Part shown: one piece after another, positions 16,185 through 26,200 of the stretch
Position numbering within the stretch: position 1 is the stretch's first letter
How the letters are laid out: every line of letters starts with the position of its first letter
NCBI RefSeq assembly: GCF_000834015.1
Contig: NZ_JXQI01000063.1
Location: forward strand, 93,775 to 157,774
DNA from: Prevotella pectinovora
Lineage (GTDB): Bacteria; Bacteroidota; Bacteroidia; Bacteroidales; Bacteroidaceae
Length of the DNA: 64,000 nt
Direction of reading: 5' to 3'
Made by a program: the position numbers and the translations under genes
The notes under the pieces: generated by a model
The model's database searches: none
What the model saw: only the letters and a program-made list of their open reading frames with translations
What the model was told of the DNA's origin: nothing

Positions 16185-18029
16185 CTACTTAACAAATTTC
16201 TTCCCGTCTTTGATGTAAATACGACCATCCACAGTGTGTTCTACACGCATACCTTGAAGGTTATAGATGTTGCCATCTTCCACATTGTTGTTATCCAGCG
16301 TAACATCGGCAATACCTGCAGCATCTTCATACGTCATACTGCCACTGAGGAGTCTACCTCCCTCGTTCTCTTTAGTCATGATACTCTCCACGATACTGTT
16401 CAGATAATGCTCCAGATTGGTATATCCATCGGCTGCGAGCGTATTACCGTCTGCAGCATCATTCTTGTCGAGTCCATTGGCATCTTCCCAACCATCCGGC
16501 ATTCCGTCGCCATCAGTATCTGTAACGTCGATAGAAGTATCTGTGGCAAGTGTTGGCCAAGGACTCCAGTCTGCAGAAGCGTCGGCTGGCTTCGTGTCAT
16601 CCTGACTGTTGATTATGCCTGACGTGCATCCGCTGCCTGTATAGGTATCAGAACCGCTACGGGTATCGCTTACGATGACTTTGTCAAGAGCATCGCGGCG
16701 CAATGACGCACCGGCATAGTCGAGCACACGGTTGAAGGCATCTGCCGCAGTATGGGTAGTAACGGTCTCAAATACCATCGGTGTCTTCAACTGTATTGCT
16801 TCATCACCAGGATAAGTGCCATCGTTGCCGGTCTTGTCAATCTGGTCGGAAACGCCATACTTGAAGTTATCCTTATTCACCACATCCCAATCTGGATTAT
16901 GATTGCCTTCCACGTAAAATTTTCCCCACACATGTAGCATCTTTGCCCAATCATTCCACGGTACATTAATCTGAGTGCCATTCACGGTGATTGTGGCAAG
17001 TTTTCCGCTCATATCCATCTCGTACTTCGTTCCCTTGATGGTAACATAATTTCTGCCATCTTCTGCCGACCCTTTCACGTCGTTTTTATTGCAGGTTATA
17101 CCGGTTGTCTGCTGGAATCGTGCTGCAAGGAGTGTCTTGTCCAGACAGTAGTCCACAGTGCGTATACCCGGACAAGCGATGCGGCGCTGGATGGTCTTGC
17201 TTCTTTTCCGCGTTGTAGCTCCTGGCTTATAATAGTTGTTCACGATGTTCACATTCATTCCTTCACCGCCATAGCAGCCGTTGCCGCCCCAGTTGTATAT
17301 CACGTTGTTACGCATATCCATCCTTTCGTCAGTCTGGGTTCCGGGACGCGGACCCAGTCGTGGAGTTCTAGAATCGTGGTCGGCAAGCAGGTTATGATGA
17401 TACGATGCACCGCTTCCACCCCAGTTGCCACCATAGCCATGGGCACCTTTGGAATGTCCGGAGTTCTTCAGACTCTGTGAGGCTATACACCATTGCACGG
17501 TGAGATTCTTACTGCCATAGACGGACAGGCATTCATCGATACTCCAGCTCACAGAGCAATGGTCCACTATGATATTCTTACGATCCATCGCTCCAAGTCC
17601 GTCACCTTCGTGCTTGTCCACATGACGATTGCCACAACGGAAACGCAAAAAGCGAAGAATAACATTGTCAGAATCTATCGTGAAGGGGTAATCAGCAATA
17701 CAAATGCCATCACCGGGGGCTGTCTGTCCGGCAATTGTTACATTACCTTTCTTCAACTGCAGAGCACTCTTCAGGAATATCGTACCGCTGACATCAAACA
17801 CGATGGTTCTGACTCCACTCTTGTTGCAAGCCCATCGGAAGGTGCCTTCCGATCCGTCATCATCTAATTTCGTCACATGATACACGGCTCCGCCTCTACC
17901 GCCAGTAGTGTAGCGACCAAACCCTTCGGCTCCAGGGAATGCGGGTTGATTGTCGGCAAAAGCCGACATCACAGATGCTGACATCAACACAACAGCAGCA
18001 CCAGTCAATAATTTTCTGTCTAATTTCAT
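16185..18029 (-). CDS. Secreted pectate lyase, polysaccharide lyase family 1 (second copy)
   Basis: Calcium-dependent lyase of the PL1 family, 614 residues from the start at 18029, which gives the signal peptide MKLDRKLLTGAAVVLMSASV; the longer frame to 18107 adds 26 unlikely residues. Domain landmarks: PAFPGAEGFGRYTTGGRGG, TIVFDVSGTI, TIAGQTAPGDGI, IIVDHCSVSWSIDE and YHHNLLADHDSRTPRLG with the catalytic arginine region. A middle insert of about 100 residues (300-420) is not in the first copy. DTDGDGMPDGWEDANGLD is a calcium-binding motif near residue 520, and the end carries YNLQGMRVEH...GKKFVK. It differs clearly from the copy at 6636, so the two probably prefer different pectin regions. 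Confidence 0.92.
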   Translation of the reverse strand: MKLDRKLLTGAAVVLMSASVMSAFADNQPAFPGAEGFGRYTTGGRGGAVYHVTKLDDDGSEGTFRWACNKSGVRTIVFDVSGTIFLKSALQLKKGNVTIAGQTAPGDGICIADYPFTIDSDNVILRFLRFRCGNRHVDKHEGDGLGAMDRKNIIVDHCSVSWSIDECLSVYGSKNLTVQWCIASQSLKNSGHSKGAHGYGGNWGGSGASYHHNLLADHDSRTPRLGPRPGTQTDERMDMRNNVIYNWGGNGCYGGEGMNVNIVNNYYKPGATTRKRSKTIQRRIACPGIRTVDYCLDKTLLAARFQQTTGITCNKNDVKGSAEDGRNYVTIKGTKYEMDMSGKLATITVNGTQINVPWNDWAKMLHVWGKFYVEGNHNPDWDVVNKDNFKYGVSDQIDKTGNDGTYPGDEAIQLKTPMVFETVTTHTAADAFNRVLDYAGASLRRDALDKVIVSDTRSGSDTYTGSGCTSGIINSQDDTKPADASADWSPWPTLATDTSIDVTDTDGDGMPDGWEDANGLDKNDAADGNTLAADGYTNLEHYLNSIVESIMTKENEGGRLLSGSMTYEDAAGIADVTLDNNNVEDGNIYNLQGMRVEHTVDGRIYIKDGKKFVK

Positions 18030-18121
18030 CTTATTTTGATTTGTATAGTAGTCATAACGTCGAGAATCGAATTTGCCATTCAAACCACGACAATAAAGGA
18101 ATCTCAATATATTTCAAATAG

Positions 18122-18151
18122 CGAAGGTATTAAAAAACGGCGATATAACAA
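18122..18151 (-). promoter_or_regulatory. Possible promoter of the second PL1 lyase
   Basis: The minus strand reads TTG, 19 bases, TACCTTCG. The -7 box has one mismatch (TTCG for TTTG). Confidence 0.4.
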
Positions 18152-18208
18152 TCGAGCATTAAGAAAATCACATTTTCCTTAATACTCGGTTTAAAACGAT
18201 TTAGCATT

Positions 18209-19330
18209 CTAATTCAAGATCGCTGCCACTTCATCTTTGTTAATTCCGGTTATCTCTGCAATTTGCAGAATGTTCATACCTTTTGAATAGAGAGATTTTA
18301 CTATATTTTTAAGCTGCTCCCTCTTCTGCTGGAGTTGCTCGTTCTTCTGCTGGAGTTGTTCGCTCTTCTGCTGGAGTTGTTCGCTCTTCTGCTGGAGCTG
18401 TTCGCTCTTCTGCTGGAGCTGCTCGCTCTTCTGCTGGAGTTGTTCGCTCTTCTGCTGGAGTTGTTCGCTCTTCTGCTGGAGCTGCTCGCTCTTCTGCTGG
18501 AGCTGCTCGCTCTTCTGCTGGAGCTGCTCATCCTTATGCTTCAGTTCCTTGTCACGGTTCATTATTGCAGTGTCACGGTCCTCTATCGCCTTGTAATATT
18601 CGTCCTCCACGTTCATGTCCTGACGCATCTCGGAGTCGGCGGCAGCGGCTGTAAGACGATGGAGCATATACATCATGTCGGCATCATCCTCATATTTGTT
18701 CTCGTCAATATTGAGAACCTGCTTGTCTTCCGCATCTTTCCTCGACTGGTCGAAAACGCTGAGCACCTTCTCTAGGCGGTTGTTCACACGGCCTTTCAAC
18801 CTCGGTATCTGCACAATTATGCTGTTGTGGGTGAGACTTTCAACGAAAGGGTCTTCCTTGCCATCCTTTACCACCTCGCCGTTGTAGTCGAACACGTCGT
18901 GGTTGACATAAACCACCGGCTCCTCAATGTCGCCGACTCGATGTCCGAGAAGGTAAACGGCAACCATTGGATATGCGAAGCCTTTCGGCGAGTCTTTGCG
19001 GATGTTTATCTTGTTGCTGTACTGCGCACCCAGATACTGGCGGAAGCGCAGGGTCTCCGTGTCGAGCCATGTCTTCTGCAGTTCTATAAGGATGACGCGG
19101 TCCTTGAATCCCTCGCCCTCAGCATCCTTCTCCCTCACGGTGGCTGCAAAGTCAATGCGGAACATTGAAAGCGTGTCTCGTGTGGTGTTCACATACTCGT
19201 GTGGGCGCATCTCCACCTTCACCACTTCTTTCTTCAGCAGTGCAGAGAGGATGGTCTTTGATATGCGTTCGTCAGACATTATGTATTTGAACACGGAGTC
19301 GTAAATCGGATTGGCTACATGTAATATCAT
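18209..19330 (-). CDS. Rpn-family PD-(D/E)XK nuclease / putative transposase with heptad-repeat coiled coil
   Basis: A 373-residue protein whose N-terminal 200 residues match the recombination-promoting nuclease family: NPIYDSVFKYIMSDERIS at the start, then FRIDFAATV and ILIELQKTW, holding the D-ExQ type active-site residues. Residues about 265-345 are ten copies of the heptad LQQKSEQ (two variants, LQQKNEQ and LQQKREQ), a long predicted coiled coil. The C terminus (KSLYSKGMNILQIAEITG) looks like a small helix-turn-helix. Such proteins are abundant and mobile in Bacteroidales. It has no partner gene and sits between pectin genes, so it probably inserted there. The heptad array is encoded by near-identical 21-bp repeats. 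Confidence 0.85.
   Translation of the reverse strand: MILHVANPIYDSVFKYIMSDERISKTILSALLKKEVVKVEMRPHEYVNTTRDTLSMFRIDFAATVREKDAEGEGFKDRVILIELQKTWLDTETLRFRQYLGAQYSNKINIRKDSPKGFAYPMVAVYLLGHRVGDIEEPVVYVNHDVFDYNGEVVKDGKEDPFVESLTHNSIIVQIPRLKGRVNNRLEKVLSVFDQSRKDAEDKQVLNIDENKYEDDADMMYMLHRLTAAAADSEMRQDMNVEDEYYKAIEDRDTAIMNRDKELKHKDEQLQQKSEQLQQKSEQLQQKSEQLQQKSEQLQQKSEQLQQKSEQLQQKSEQLQQKSEQLQQKNEQLQQKREQLKNIVKSLYSKGMNILQIAEITGINKDEVAAILN
18320..18530 (-). repeat. 21-bp minisatellite coding ten heptads
   Basis: Ten copies of a 21-base unit containing CTTCTGCTGGAG (plus strand), differing mainly at GTTGTT/GCTGTT/GCTGCT. Gain or loss of units keeps the reading frame, so the coiled-coil length can vary between strains. 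Confidence 0.95.
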
Positions 19331-19455
19331 ATACGATGGCGTTTACAGGTTATTATATTTGCAAACTTACACATTTTATGTGAATTACGGACACTTACAT
19401 TACTTTTTTTTAGGGACGTCCAACAGAAAAGTGTCATTCGACTTTTTATCATATA

Positions 19456-19527
19456 GAATTCTCCCCCTAACGTGGGGAATGAAACCCCACATTAGGGGGT
19501 GATGTTCCCCACGCTGTGGGGGAAAAA
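19456..19527. repeat. Dispersed palindromic repeat family 2, copy A
   Basis: Two adjacent hairpins: CCCCCTAACGTGGGG / CCCCACATTAGGGGG around AATGAAA, then TTCCCCAC/GTGGGGGAA. A close relative lies at 37488-37559. Apart from -7-like boxes near 19354-19369, nothing else is seen in the 19331-19600 gap. Confidence 0.85.
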
Positions 19528-19600
19528 TCAAGGCCAGGAAACATAGTTGGAAACTTGCCAAATGTAAGGAGCAAGAGACATGTCACCTCGTATACAAAAT

Positions 19601-19638
19601 AAAAGATGGAAAGCTACACATTGAACTTTCCATCTTTT
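19601..19638 (-). terminator. Terminator of the SusC-SusD-DUF5123 operon
   Basis: AAAAGATGGAAAG and CTTTCCATCTTTT form a 13-bp perfect stem; the minus-strand side ends in TTTT. It lies 30 bases after the last stop codon of the operon. Confidence 0.88.
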
Positions 19639-19667
19639 ATTATTTAATAGAATTAAAATCTATATCA

Positions 19668-21299
19668 TTACTCTGCCGGAATCCAGCGTGGGTCACCGAG
19701 ATTCTTGTAAGAAGAGTTCTGCACTGTAAAGTCAGCACCAGTCTTGGCAGGATTAGCCCAGAGCTGGGCAGATGTCTCAGAAATCTGAGAACCGATCTCA
19801 TAACCAGAGTTCCAGTTGAAGTCACTTGTATATACAGTGCCAGTAGCGTCGATATCCTTCAGACTGCTACCCTTCACTGTCTGCGCTGCATCTTTGAAGT
19901 CGTAGTATGCTCCGATGAGAGAGTTTGTACATGCTACTGTAACTCCCGTCTGTTTCTGCAAGTCGAAGTATGGCTTGGTAGCAGGAACACAGTTCCAGAT
20001 TGTGCAGTGGTCGAGAGTAATAGAGAAGTTAGCCTGGCTTGTATTCGTCAACACAGAGTTGATTGTGTTGAGAGTACTGTTGGTAATGCTGACTGTTCCC
20101 AAAGTCAATGATTTCTGGTCCTTGGTATTCACGATACCATAAGTACCAATGTTTGTCAATACACAGTCATTTATCTTGATAGCATTGACAGTTGAATTCA
20201 CGATACTCTGGAAGCGGAAAATACCACGGATATCCTTAACGTCACACTTCTCCATCTCGAGAGAGTTGAGAGTGAAAGTACCAGACTGGTTCAATACGTA
20301 ACCGTCTGAGTTGGCACCATACTGGAGGTTGAGGTTATAGAAACGGACAACATCCATGCTTGATGACTCGAAGGAAACGCCCTTGAACTTGACAGTTGCC
20401 TTAGACTCGCCGGCTGCTCCCCAGAAATAGACAGACTTGATATTCTCCGGAACCTTGATTGTAGAGGTCTGTGCCTCCTCATTCAGAGCGGTATATTCCA
20501 TTCCCTGTGGGAATACAACAACAACCTTGTCTGAAGTGGCATTAGCAAGAAGGTCTTTCACGTCATCGCCAGCAGCTACGTTGATAACCTCGTATCCGTC
20601 AGGGAAAGGTTCAGTGGTAGTGAACTTCTTCTTACCACGAACGTTCTCGCCGTTGAGCAGCTGCACAGTGTAAGAAGTCTTTGCATTGAGACCACTGATT
20701 GTGAGTTCACCGGCAGCAACCTCGTCTGCAGTAACAGGCTGTGAAACGAGCACCTCATCGTCTTTTACAATCTGTGCTTCAGTAATCTGTTTGCCAGCCT
20801 TGAAGCTGACCTTCACGGTCTTTGAACCAGGCACAACATCGAGGATAATCTGCTCAGACTTGGTTGTGAAGCTATAGTTTGATTCTGTATCATCAAGATA
20901 CTTCCATGTAGAACCCTTGCCGTTTGTAGCACAGCTCTTGATACGGAAGTAATACTTTGTAGAACCCTCAAGTCCTGTCATAGTGTAAGGAGAAGTAGTG
21001 ATTCTCGCATCCTCCTTGTCACCGAAATAGATGCTATGCTCAGTTGTTTCAACCTCATCGAAAAGAGTGTCGGTGCTGATTTCTATTACGTAGAACTCAG
21101 CATCTGGCATCTTCTTGAATGTAACCTCAGCCTGGTCCTCACCTGGGCTTACGGAAACCTTGGAGGAATGGAACAGACGGTCGTAAGCAGGATCAACGTC
21201 CCAGTCGTTCGTCTCAGTACAAGCGGTGAACGACGCACCTCCGAGGAGCATCATAGCTCCGAAGAGAGCCTTGCTTATAATTGATTTATTCAGTTTCAT
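19668..21299 (-). CDS. DUF4957/DUF5123 surface lipoprotein of the pectin locus
   Basis: Probable surface glycan-binding lipoprotein, 543 residues, in the slot where SusE/F proteins sit. The signal peptide ends at a lipobox (GGASFTAC). Residues about 45-150 and 150-230 resemble two fibronectin III-like modules (YYFRIKSCATNGKGS, NAKTSYTVQLLNG). Residues about 240-400 fit DUF4957, and 400-543 fit DUF5123, a parallel beta-helix segment closing with KNLGDPRWIPAE. The family occurs in pectin loci of Bacteroides and Prevotella. It begins 21 bases after the SusD gene. Binding of pectin fragments is inferred from family and position. Confidence 0.8.
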   Translation of the reverse strand: MKLNKSIISKALFGAMMLLGGASFTACTETNDWDVDPAYDRLFHSSKVSVSPGEDQAEVTFKKMPDAEFYVIEISTDTLFDEVETTEHSIYFGDKEDARITTSPYTMTGLEGSTKYYFRIKSCATNGKGSTWKYLDDTESNYSFTTKSEQIILDVVPGSKTVKVSFKAGKQITEAQIVKDDEVLVSQPVTADEVAAGELTISGLNAKTSYTVQLLNGENVRGKKKFTTTEPFPDGYEVINVAAGDDVKDLLANATSDKVVVVFPQGMEYTALNEEAQTSTIKVPENIKSVYFWGAAGESKATVKFKGVSFESSSMDVVRFYNLNLQYGANSDGYVLNQSGTFTLNSLEMEKCDVKDIRGIFRFQSIVNSTVNAIKINDCVLTNIGTYGIVNTKDQKSLTLGTVSITNSTLNTINSVLTNTSQANFSITLDHCTIWNCVPATKPYFDLQKQTGVTVACTNSLIGAYYDFKDAAQTVKGSSLKDIDATGTVYTSDFNWNSGYEIGSQISETSAQLWANPAKTGADFTVQNSSYKNLGDPRWIPAE

Positions 21300-21320
21300 C
21301 TTGATTTCTAAAATTTAAAA

Positions 21321-23264
21321 TTATTTATGGAGGAATCCATAAGAATTCTGCAATGAACCCTCAGACTCGTTGATGGTACTGCTGTAGATTGGCAGGAGAT
21401 AGCGGTTCTTCACCTTCTCATTCAAGCCACCGCTGATGAACTCGAGGTTTGCTACATTAGTCTTTTTGGTGTTAGACTCCTTAGCCTCGTCGCCCCAGAA
21501 TGTAACATACTTATAGTCAGCAGCATTCTCAGGAGCCTCGGTGTCATACCAGCGTACAGACTTCATGTCGATCTTAACGAGTCCGTTCTCTGTATAAGTC
21601 TTATAGTAGAGCTTTGTAGGATACTCATAAATCTGAGTCATATAGTCATTCTTCATCTGGTCGATCTTGGCGCTAAGCAAGTTCCAACGCTCCAGCTCGT
21701 ACTTACGAACACCCTCACCAGCGAACTCCAGAGCGTTCTCGTCAACGATGGCGTTGAAGAAAGCGTCCTTGTCTGAAGAGATGCCATCGATATAAGCCTT
21801 TGCCTCAGCCTTGTCAGCGTCAGCATAGGCACGCTCGTGAACGAGAGCAAGAGCCTGACGGGCAGTCAGACCGCAACCGCCGGTAGCGACATCAGGATTA
21901 CCGTTGAGTTCGTTCATCACCTCAGCATACCAAAGAAGGACCTGAGAGTAACGAAGCTTCACATAGTTGATACCAGTACCGAACTTGGCATTCTTGATCT
22001 TTGCGATAGCAGACCAGTCGTCGCTGAACTTGCGAACGTCCCACTTTCCGCAATAGATGTTGAATGGTTTGTTGCCGAGCATAGTCTCTGTGGTAACGCC
22101 ATTGTCAACCTTGATTTCGAAGTTGGCACATGTAACGTCGCGACGAGTATCCTTGCCGCTGTGGTCATACTTCCAGAAGAGAGTAGAAGGCAACTGAACG
22201 TTAGCTGAAGAGTTTCCCTTCAGAGCATAAGCACAGTTGTCAGCAAAACGCACACCGATACCATAGCCCAACTCGCTGGAGTTGCCCAATCCCATAGGAA
22301 CCTCGAAAAGGTTCTCCTGATACTGGGTGTCGAGAGTCTGCTTGTTGATGAGTGTCCACTCATCCTCGAAGCTTGGGTTCAGCTGGTGCTTGCCAGAACT
22401 GATGACAGCATTGAGATGTGTCAGCGCAAGGTTGTAATACTTCACGCGGTCTTCATCGCTGCAACGCTGTGTAGGATATGTAGGATCACTATTCTCTGTA
22501 GCTGTTACATATCCCTCCTTTGCAGCCTCACGAATAGCCCAACCAGAACGCTGAAGTGCGATCTGAGCGAGAAGAGCGTGAGCATAACCCTTTGTGGCAT
22601 GCTCTGTGGTATAGCTGCTCTGACCAGCCCAAGGCAGATAGTTGATTGCCTCTTCAAGGTCATTGATTAGATAGTCCATGATCACATCACGGTCTGTCTT
22701 GCCGGTATTGATGTTAGAGAGGTCGTTCTTTGTAGGCTCTGTCTTGAATGGAACATCACCCCAGTTACGTATCAACTCATGATAAAGCATAGCTCTGAGA
22801 GTGAGCGCCTCGCCCTTATACTGAAGGAGCTGCTTTTCCGTCTTGTCAGTTGTCTCTGGAGAAATTCCCTTGAGACCCTCAATGATATTGTTGCAATACT
22901 CGATACTCTCATAGAGGTGATCCCATGCATCACGAGACTTTGCGAAAGAAGCGTCGTTGTCGGCATAATAGTTGTTCAGATCACGGCCCTTACCCTCAGC
23001 CTTGGCATTCGACTCGCCATAGGCATTAGCAAACTCAACGTCGGAGTTAGCCATAAAGGTATAGCAAAGCACCTGAGAATATGTGTAGTCCTCACAGAGA
23101 AGGCCATAAGCCTTGTTGAGCACATTCTTGGTATAATATGTTGACTGCCAAACGTTGCTTGCGTCGGTGTCTGACGGTGATTTCTGGTCAAGGAAGTCGC
23201 TGCACGAAGAGAACGTAGCCAGGGCGACACCTCCCAACAATATCGTCTTTAATATATTTTTCAT
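21321..23264 (-). CDS. SusD/RagB-family nutrient uptake lipoprotein
   Basis: Outer membrane lipoprotein that caps the SusC channel and captures oligosaccharides. The 647-residue protein begins MKNILKTILLGGVALATFSS with cysteine in CSDFLDQKSPSD, a classic SusD start. The helical SusD fold is visible through RAMLYHELIRNWGDVPFKTEP, ATKGYAHALLAQIALQRSGW and LRYSQVLLWYAEVMNEL, and the end (RYLLPI...NSYGFLHK) is the family C terminus. It lies 23 bases after SusC and 21 before the DUF5123 lipoprotein. Pectin-derived galacturonides are the likely ligand from the enzymes on both sides. Confidence 0.96.
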   Translation of the reverse strand: MKNILKTILLGGVALATFSSCSDFLDQKSPSDTDASNVWQSTYYTKNVLNKAYGLLCEDYTYSQVLCYTFMANSDVEFANAYGESNAKAEGKGRDLNNYYADNDASFAKSRDAWDHLYESIEYCNNIIEGLKGISPETTDKTEKQLLQYKGEALTLRAMLYHELIRNWGDVPFKTEPTKNDLSNINTGKTDRDVIMDYLINDLEEAINYLPWAGQSSYTTEHATKGYAHALLAQIALQRSGWAIREAAKEGYVTATENSDPTYPTQRCSDEDRVKYYNLALTHLNAVISSGKHQLNPSFEDEWTLINKQTLDTQYQENLFEVPMGLGNSSELGYGIGVRFADNCAYALKGNSSANVQLPSTLFWKYDHSGKDTRRDVTCANFEIKVDNGVTTETMLGNKPFNIYCGKWDVRKFSDDWSAIAKIKNAKFGTGINYVKLRYSQVLLWYAEVMNELNGNPDVATGGCGLTARQALALVHERAYADADKAEAKAYIDGISSDKDAFFNAIVDENALEFAGEGVRKYELERWNLLSAKIDQMKNDYMTQIYEYPTKLYYKTYTENGLVKIDMKSVRWYDTEAPENAADYKYVTFWGDEAKESNTKKTNVANLEFISGGLNEKVKNRYLLPIYSSTINESEGSLQNSYGFLHK

Positions 23265-23287
23265 TTTGTTTTACTCCTTATTATATA

Positions 23288-26200
23288 TTAGAATGATACG
23301 TTAACTCCGAATACATACAGACGGCTCTTTGGATAAGAAGCATAGTCTACACCCGGAGACATTCGAGACTTCTTGCTACTTGAGTCAACCTCTGGGTCGT
23401 TGCCTGAGTAACCTGTGATAGTAAGAAGGTTGTAGCCTGTGAAATAGAAACGCACGTTATTGAGGAACAAGTTCTTGAGCAATGACTTAGGAAGCGTGTA
23501 ACCGATTGTGAGATTCTGAAGACGAAGGAAAGAAGCGCTCTCCACGAAGTAGTCGAGGAGATACATCTTGCTTACAGATACAGGGTTGTAGATGCTTGCG
23601 TTAGCGTTGATCTCGTTCAAGCGAGCGATAACGTTAGCCTCGTCACCACCATAATACTGTGCTACGTTTGTCGGGTTAGCCAATGACAGACCGTTTGCAG
23701 GGTCGATGTTTGTATATCTGTTCAGGAAATCACGGTTGAGGTTGTATCCCTTGCGTGTATCGTGGAAGAATGAAGAACCGAGCTTTGTTCCGTTCACGAT
23801 CTTGTTGCCGAACTGATAGTTGAAGAATACAGAAGCGTCGAAGCCGTAGAATGTAGCGTTGAAACCGAAACCACCAGCCCATGGAGCGATGGTGTTGCCG
23901 AGCTTCTCCTTAACCACATTGCCTTCCTCGTCAACCTTCAGCTTTGGAGAACCAGGCTGCAGAGTACCGATTACTGTAGAGCTCTTGTCGAGCAGACCCT
24001 CACGGAGCTGCCATTTCTTGCCATCCCATGTGAGTTCACCGTTAGGATTCTTCTCTGCATCGTATGCTGTATAGTAGCCACGTAGTCTGTAGCCCCATAC
24101 TTCACCAAGAGAACCTCCCTCAACGACACGGAAGTTCTGACCTGTGTTCACGTCAGGAATAGTATAGTTTGTATCCCACTCAGAACCAGTGTTCAACTCG
24201 TCGATCTTGTTCTTGTTGTAAGAGATGTTTGCAGTCATGCTGAGAGTGAAGTTCTTCTTCTCGATGATTGAAGCATTCACAGCGAACTCAACACCCTTGT
24301 TAGATGTCTGACCGAAGTTCTTGTACATGAAGTTATAACCTGAGCTTGAAGAAATCTTGCTCAGCATCAGAAGGTCTTTGGTAGTGTTCCAATATAAATC
24401 CAAGTTACCGTTGATACGGCTGTTGAAGAATCCGAAGTCGAAACCGAGGTTACGGGTGATAGTAGTCTCCCACTTCAGGTCATTGTTTGACTTTGAGTTT
24501 CCGAGTTCCATCACAGTTCCCATCTCGCCACCGAAATATGGCTCTTTCAGTTTGCTGTAGTCGTTAGGGAAAGAGAATGGCTGATAGATGCTGCCAGAAG
24601 GGATACGGTTATTACCGGCCTCACCATAGCTCAGACGGAGCTTCAAGTTAGAAAGCCAGTCAACAGACTTCATGAAGTTCTCCTCGCTGATACGCCATCC
24701 GAGGGCTACAGCAGGGAAGAAGCCCCAACGGTTGCCAGAAGCGAACTTGCTTGAACCGTCGGCACGGAATGTAGCTGTCAAAAGATATTTGTCAGCATAG
24801 GTATAGTTCACACGTCCGAAGAAAGACGCCATATTGTCCTTGGCACCGATTCTGTTGGCGTTAGGCTGAGCCTCGCCAGCACCCTGGTGGGCGAGTACCT
24901 CACCGATAGAGAAATCTGTAGGGAAATTGATTGTAGAAGAATAATAATCCTTCTGCAATGAGCTTGACCACTCCTGACCAACCAACACATTCAAACGGTC
25001 GCCCTTTGCGAAGGCATCCTTGGTATCGTATGTCAGGGTGTTGGCGTTACGCCAGTTGCGCACGTCAGTGCGGGAGAACTTAGACTTTGGAGCACCGGCA
25101 CCTGTATTGTCGCTACGTGTAGCGAGCTTGTCCCAAGCCTGGTCAGTATTTTCAAATCTCCATGTGAAACCTAATTCAGAGCGGAAAGTGAAATGCTTGA
25201 ACGGCTTCCAGTTCAAACCTGCATTGTAGTCCTGACGGAAACGACGCTGCTGCTTGTAAGTACCGCTCATACGGTCGTATGGATTGATATCGGTATTTGA
25301 CGACTCGTCAGCATCGTCATCACTTGATGCGTTAAGTGGTTCAACAGGACGGTATGTGATTGCCTTGTTGATGATTGAGTTTGAGGCGCTTGCGTCGTTG
25401 GTATCGCCACCTGAGTTAAGACCGTCGACTACAGAATATGCCAAACGGGCATTGAAGTCGAGTGTCAACCATTTGTTCAACTTGCTGTTCAACTTGGCAT
25501 TGACGTTGTTCTTGCTGAAGTTTGAACCCATCATGATGCTCTTGTCGTCGGTACGAGAATAGCTGACGTTGAACTTTGTCTCCTTGGAGCCACCGCTTAC
25601 AGATATGTTGTAAATCTGCTGCAGACCGGTTCTGCCGAAGAGCTCATCCTGCCAGTTGCGACCGGTAACAGACTTCCAGATATCCATATCTCTCCAGTCA
25701 CCATACTCCTGCTCCTTGCCATACTGAGTCTCATACTGATACTTGGCATAGTCGTATGGAGAGAGGACGTCGAGTTCCTTCATCACCTTGCGCACACCGA
25801 GAGAAGCGCTGAAGTTCACCTGTACTTTGCCTTCCTTACCGCTCTTGGTAGTAACGATTACAACACCGTTGGCACCACGTGCACCATAGATAGCCGTTGA
25901 AGAAGCATCCTTCAACACGTCGATGCTCTCGATATCGTTAGGCGCAATGTCGCTGATTGAGCTGACAGGGAACCCGTCAACGATGTAGAGAGGAGAGTTG
26001 TCCTGAGAAAGAGAACCACCACCACGCACACGAATCTTCACATCGGCATCTGGTGAACCTTCTGTTGTAGTAACAGTCACACCAGCCATCTTACCCTGGA
26101 TAGCCTCAGAGGCTGTAGATACAGGGATGTTTGCCAAATCCTTGGCACTGACAGAAGTGACAGAACCGGTAAGATCCTTTTTCTTCACCGTACCGTAACC

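Noticed and set aside
18335..18775. Plus-strand frame of leucine repeats (LLLEL)
   Set aside because: It is the antisense of the LQQKSEQ minisatellite in the Rpn gene.
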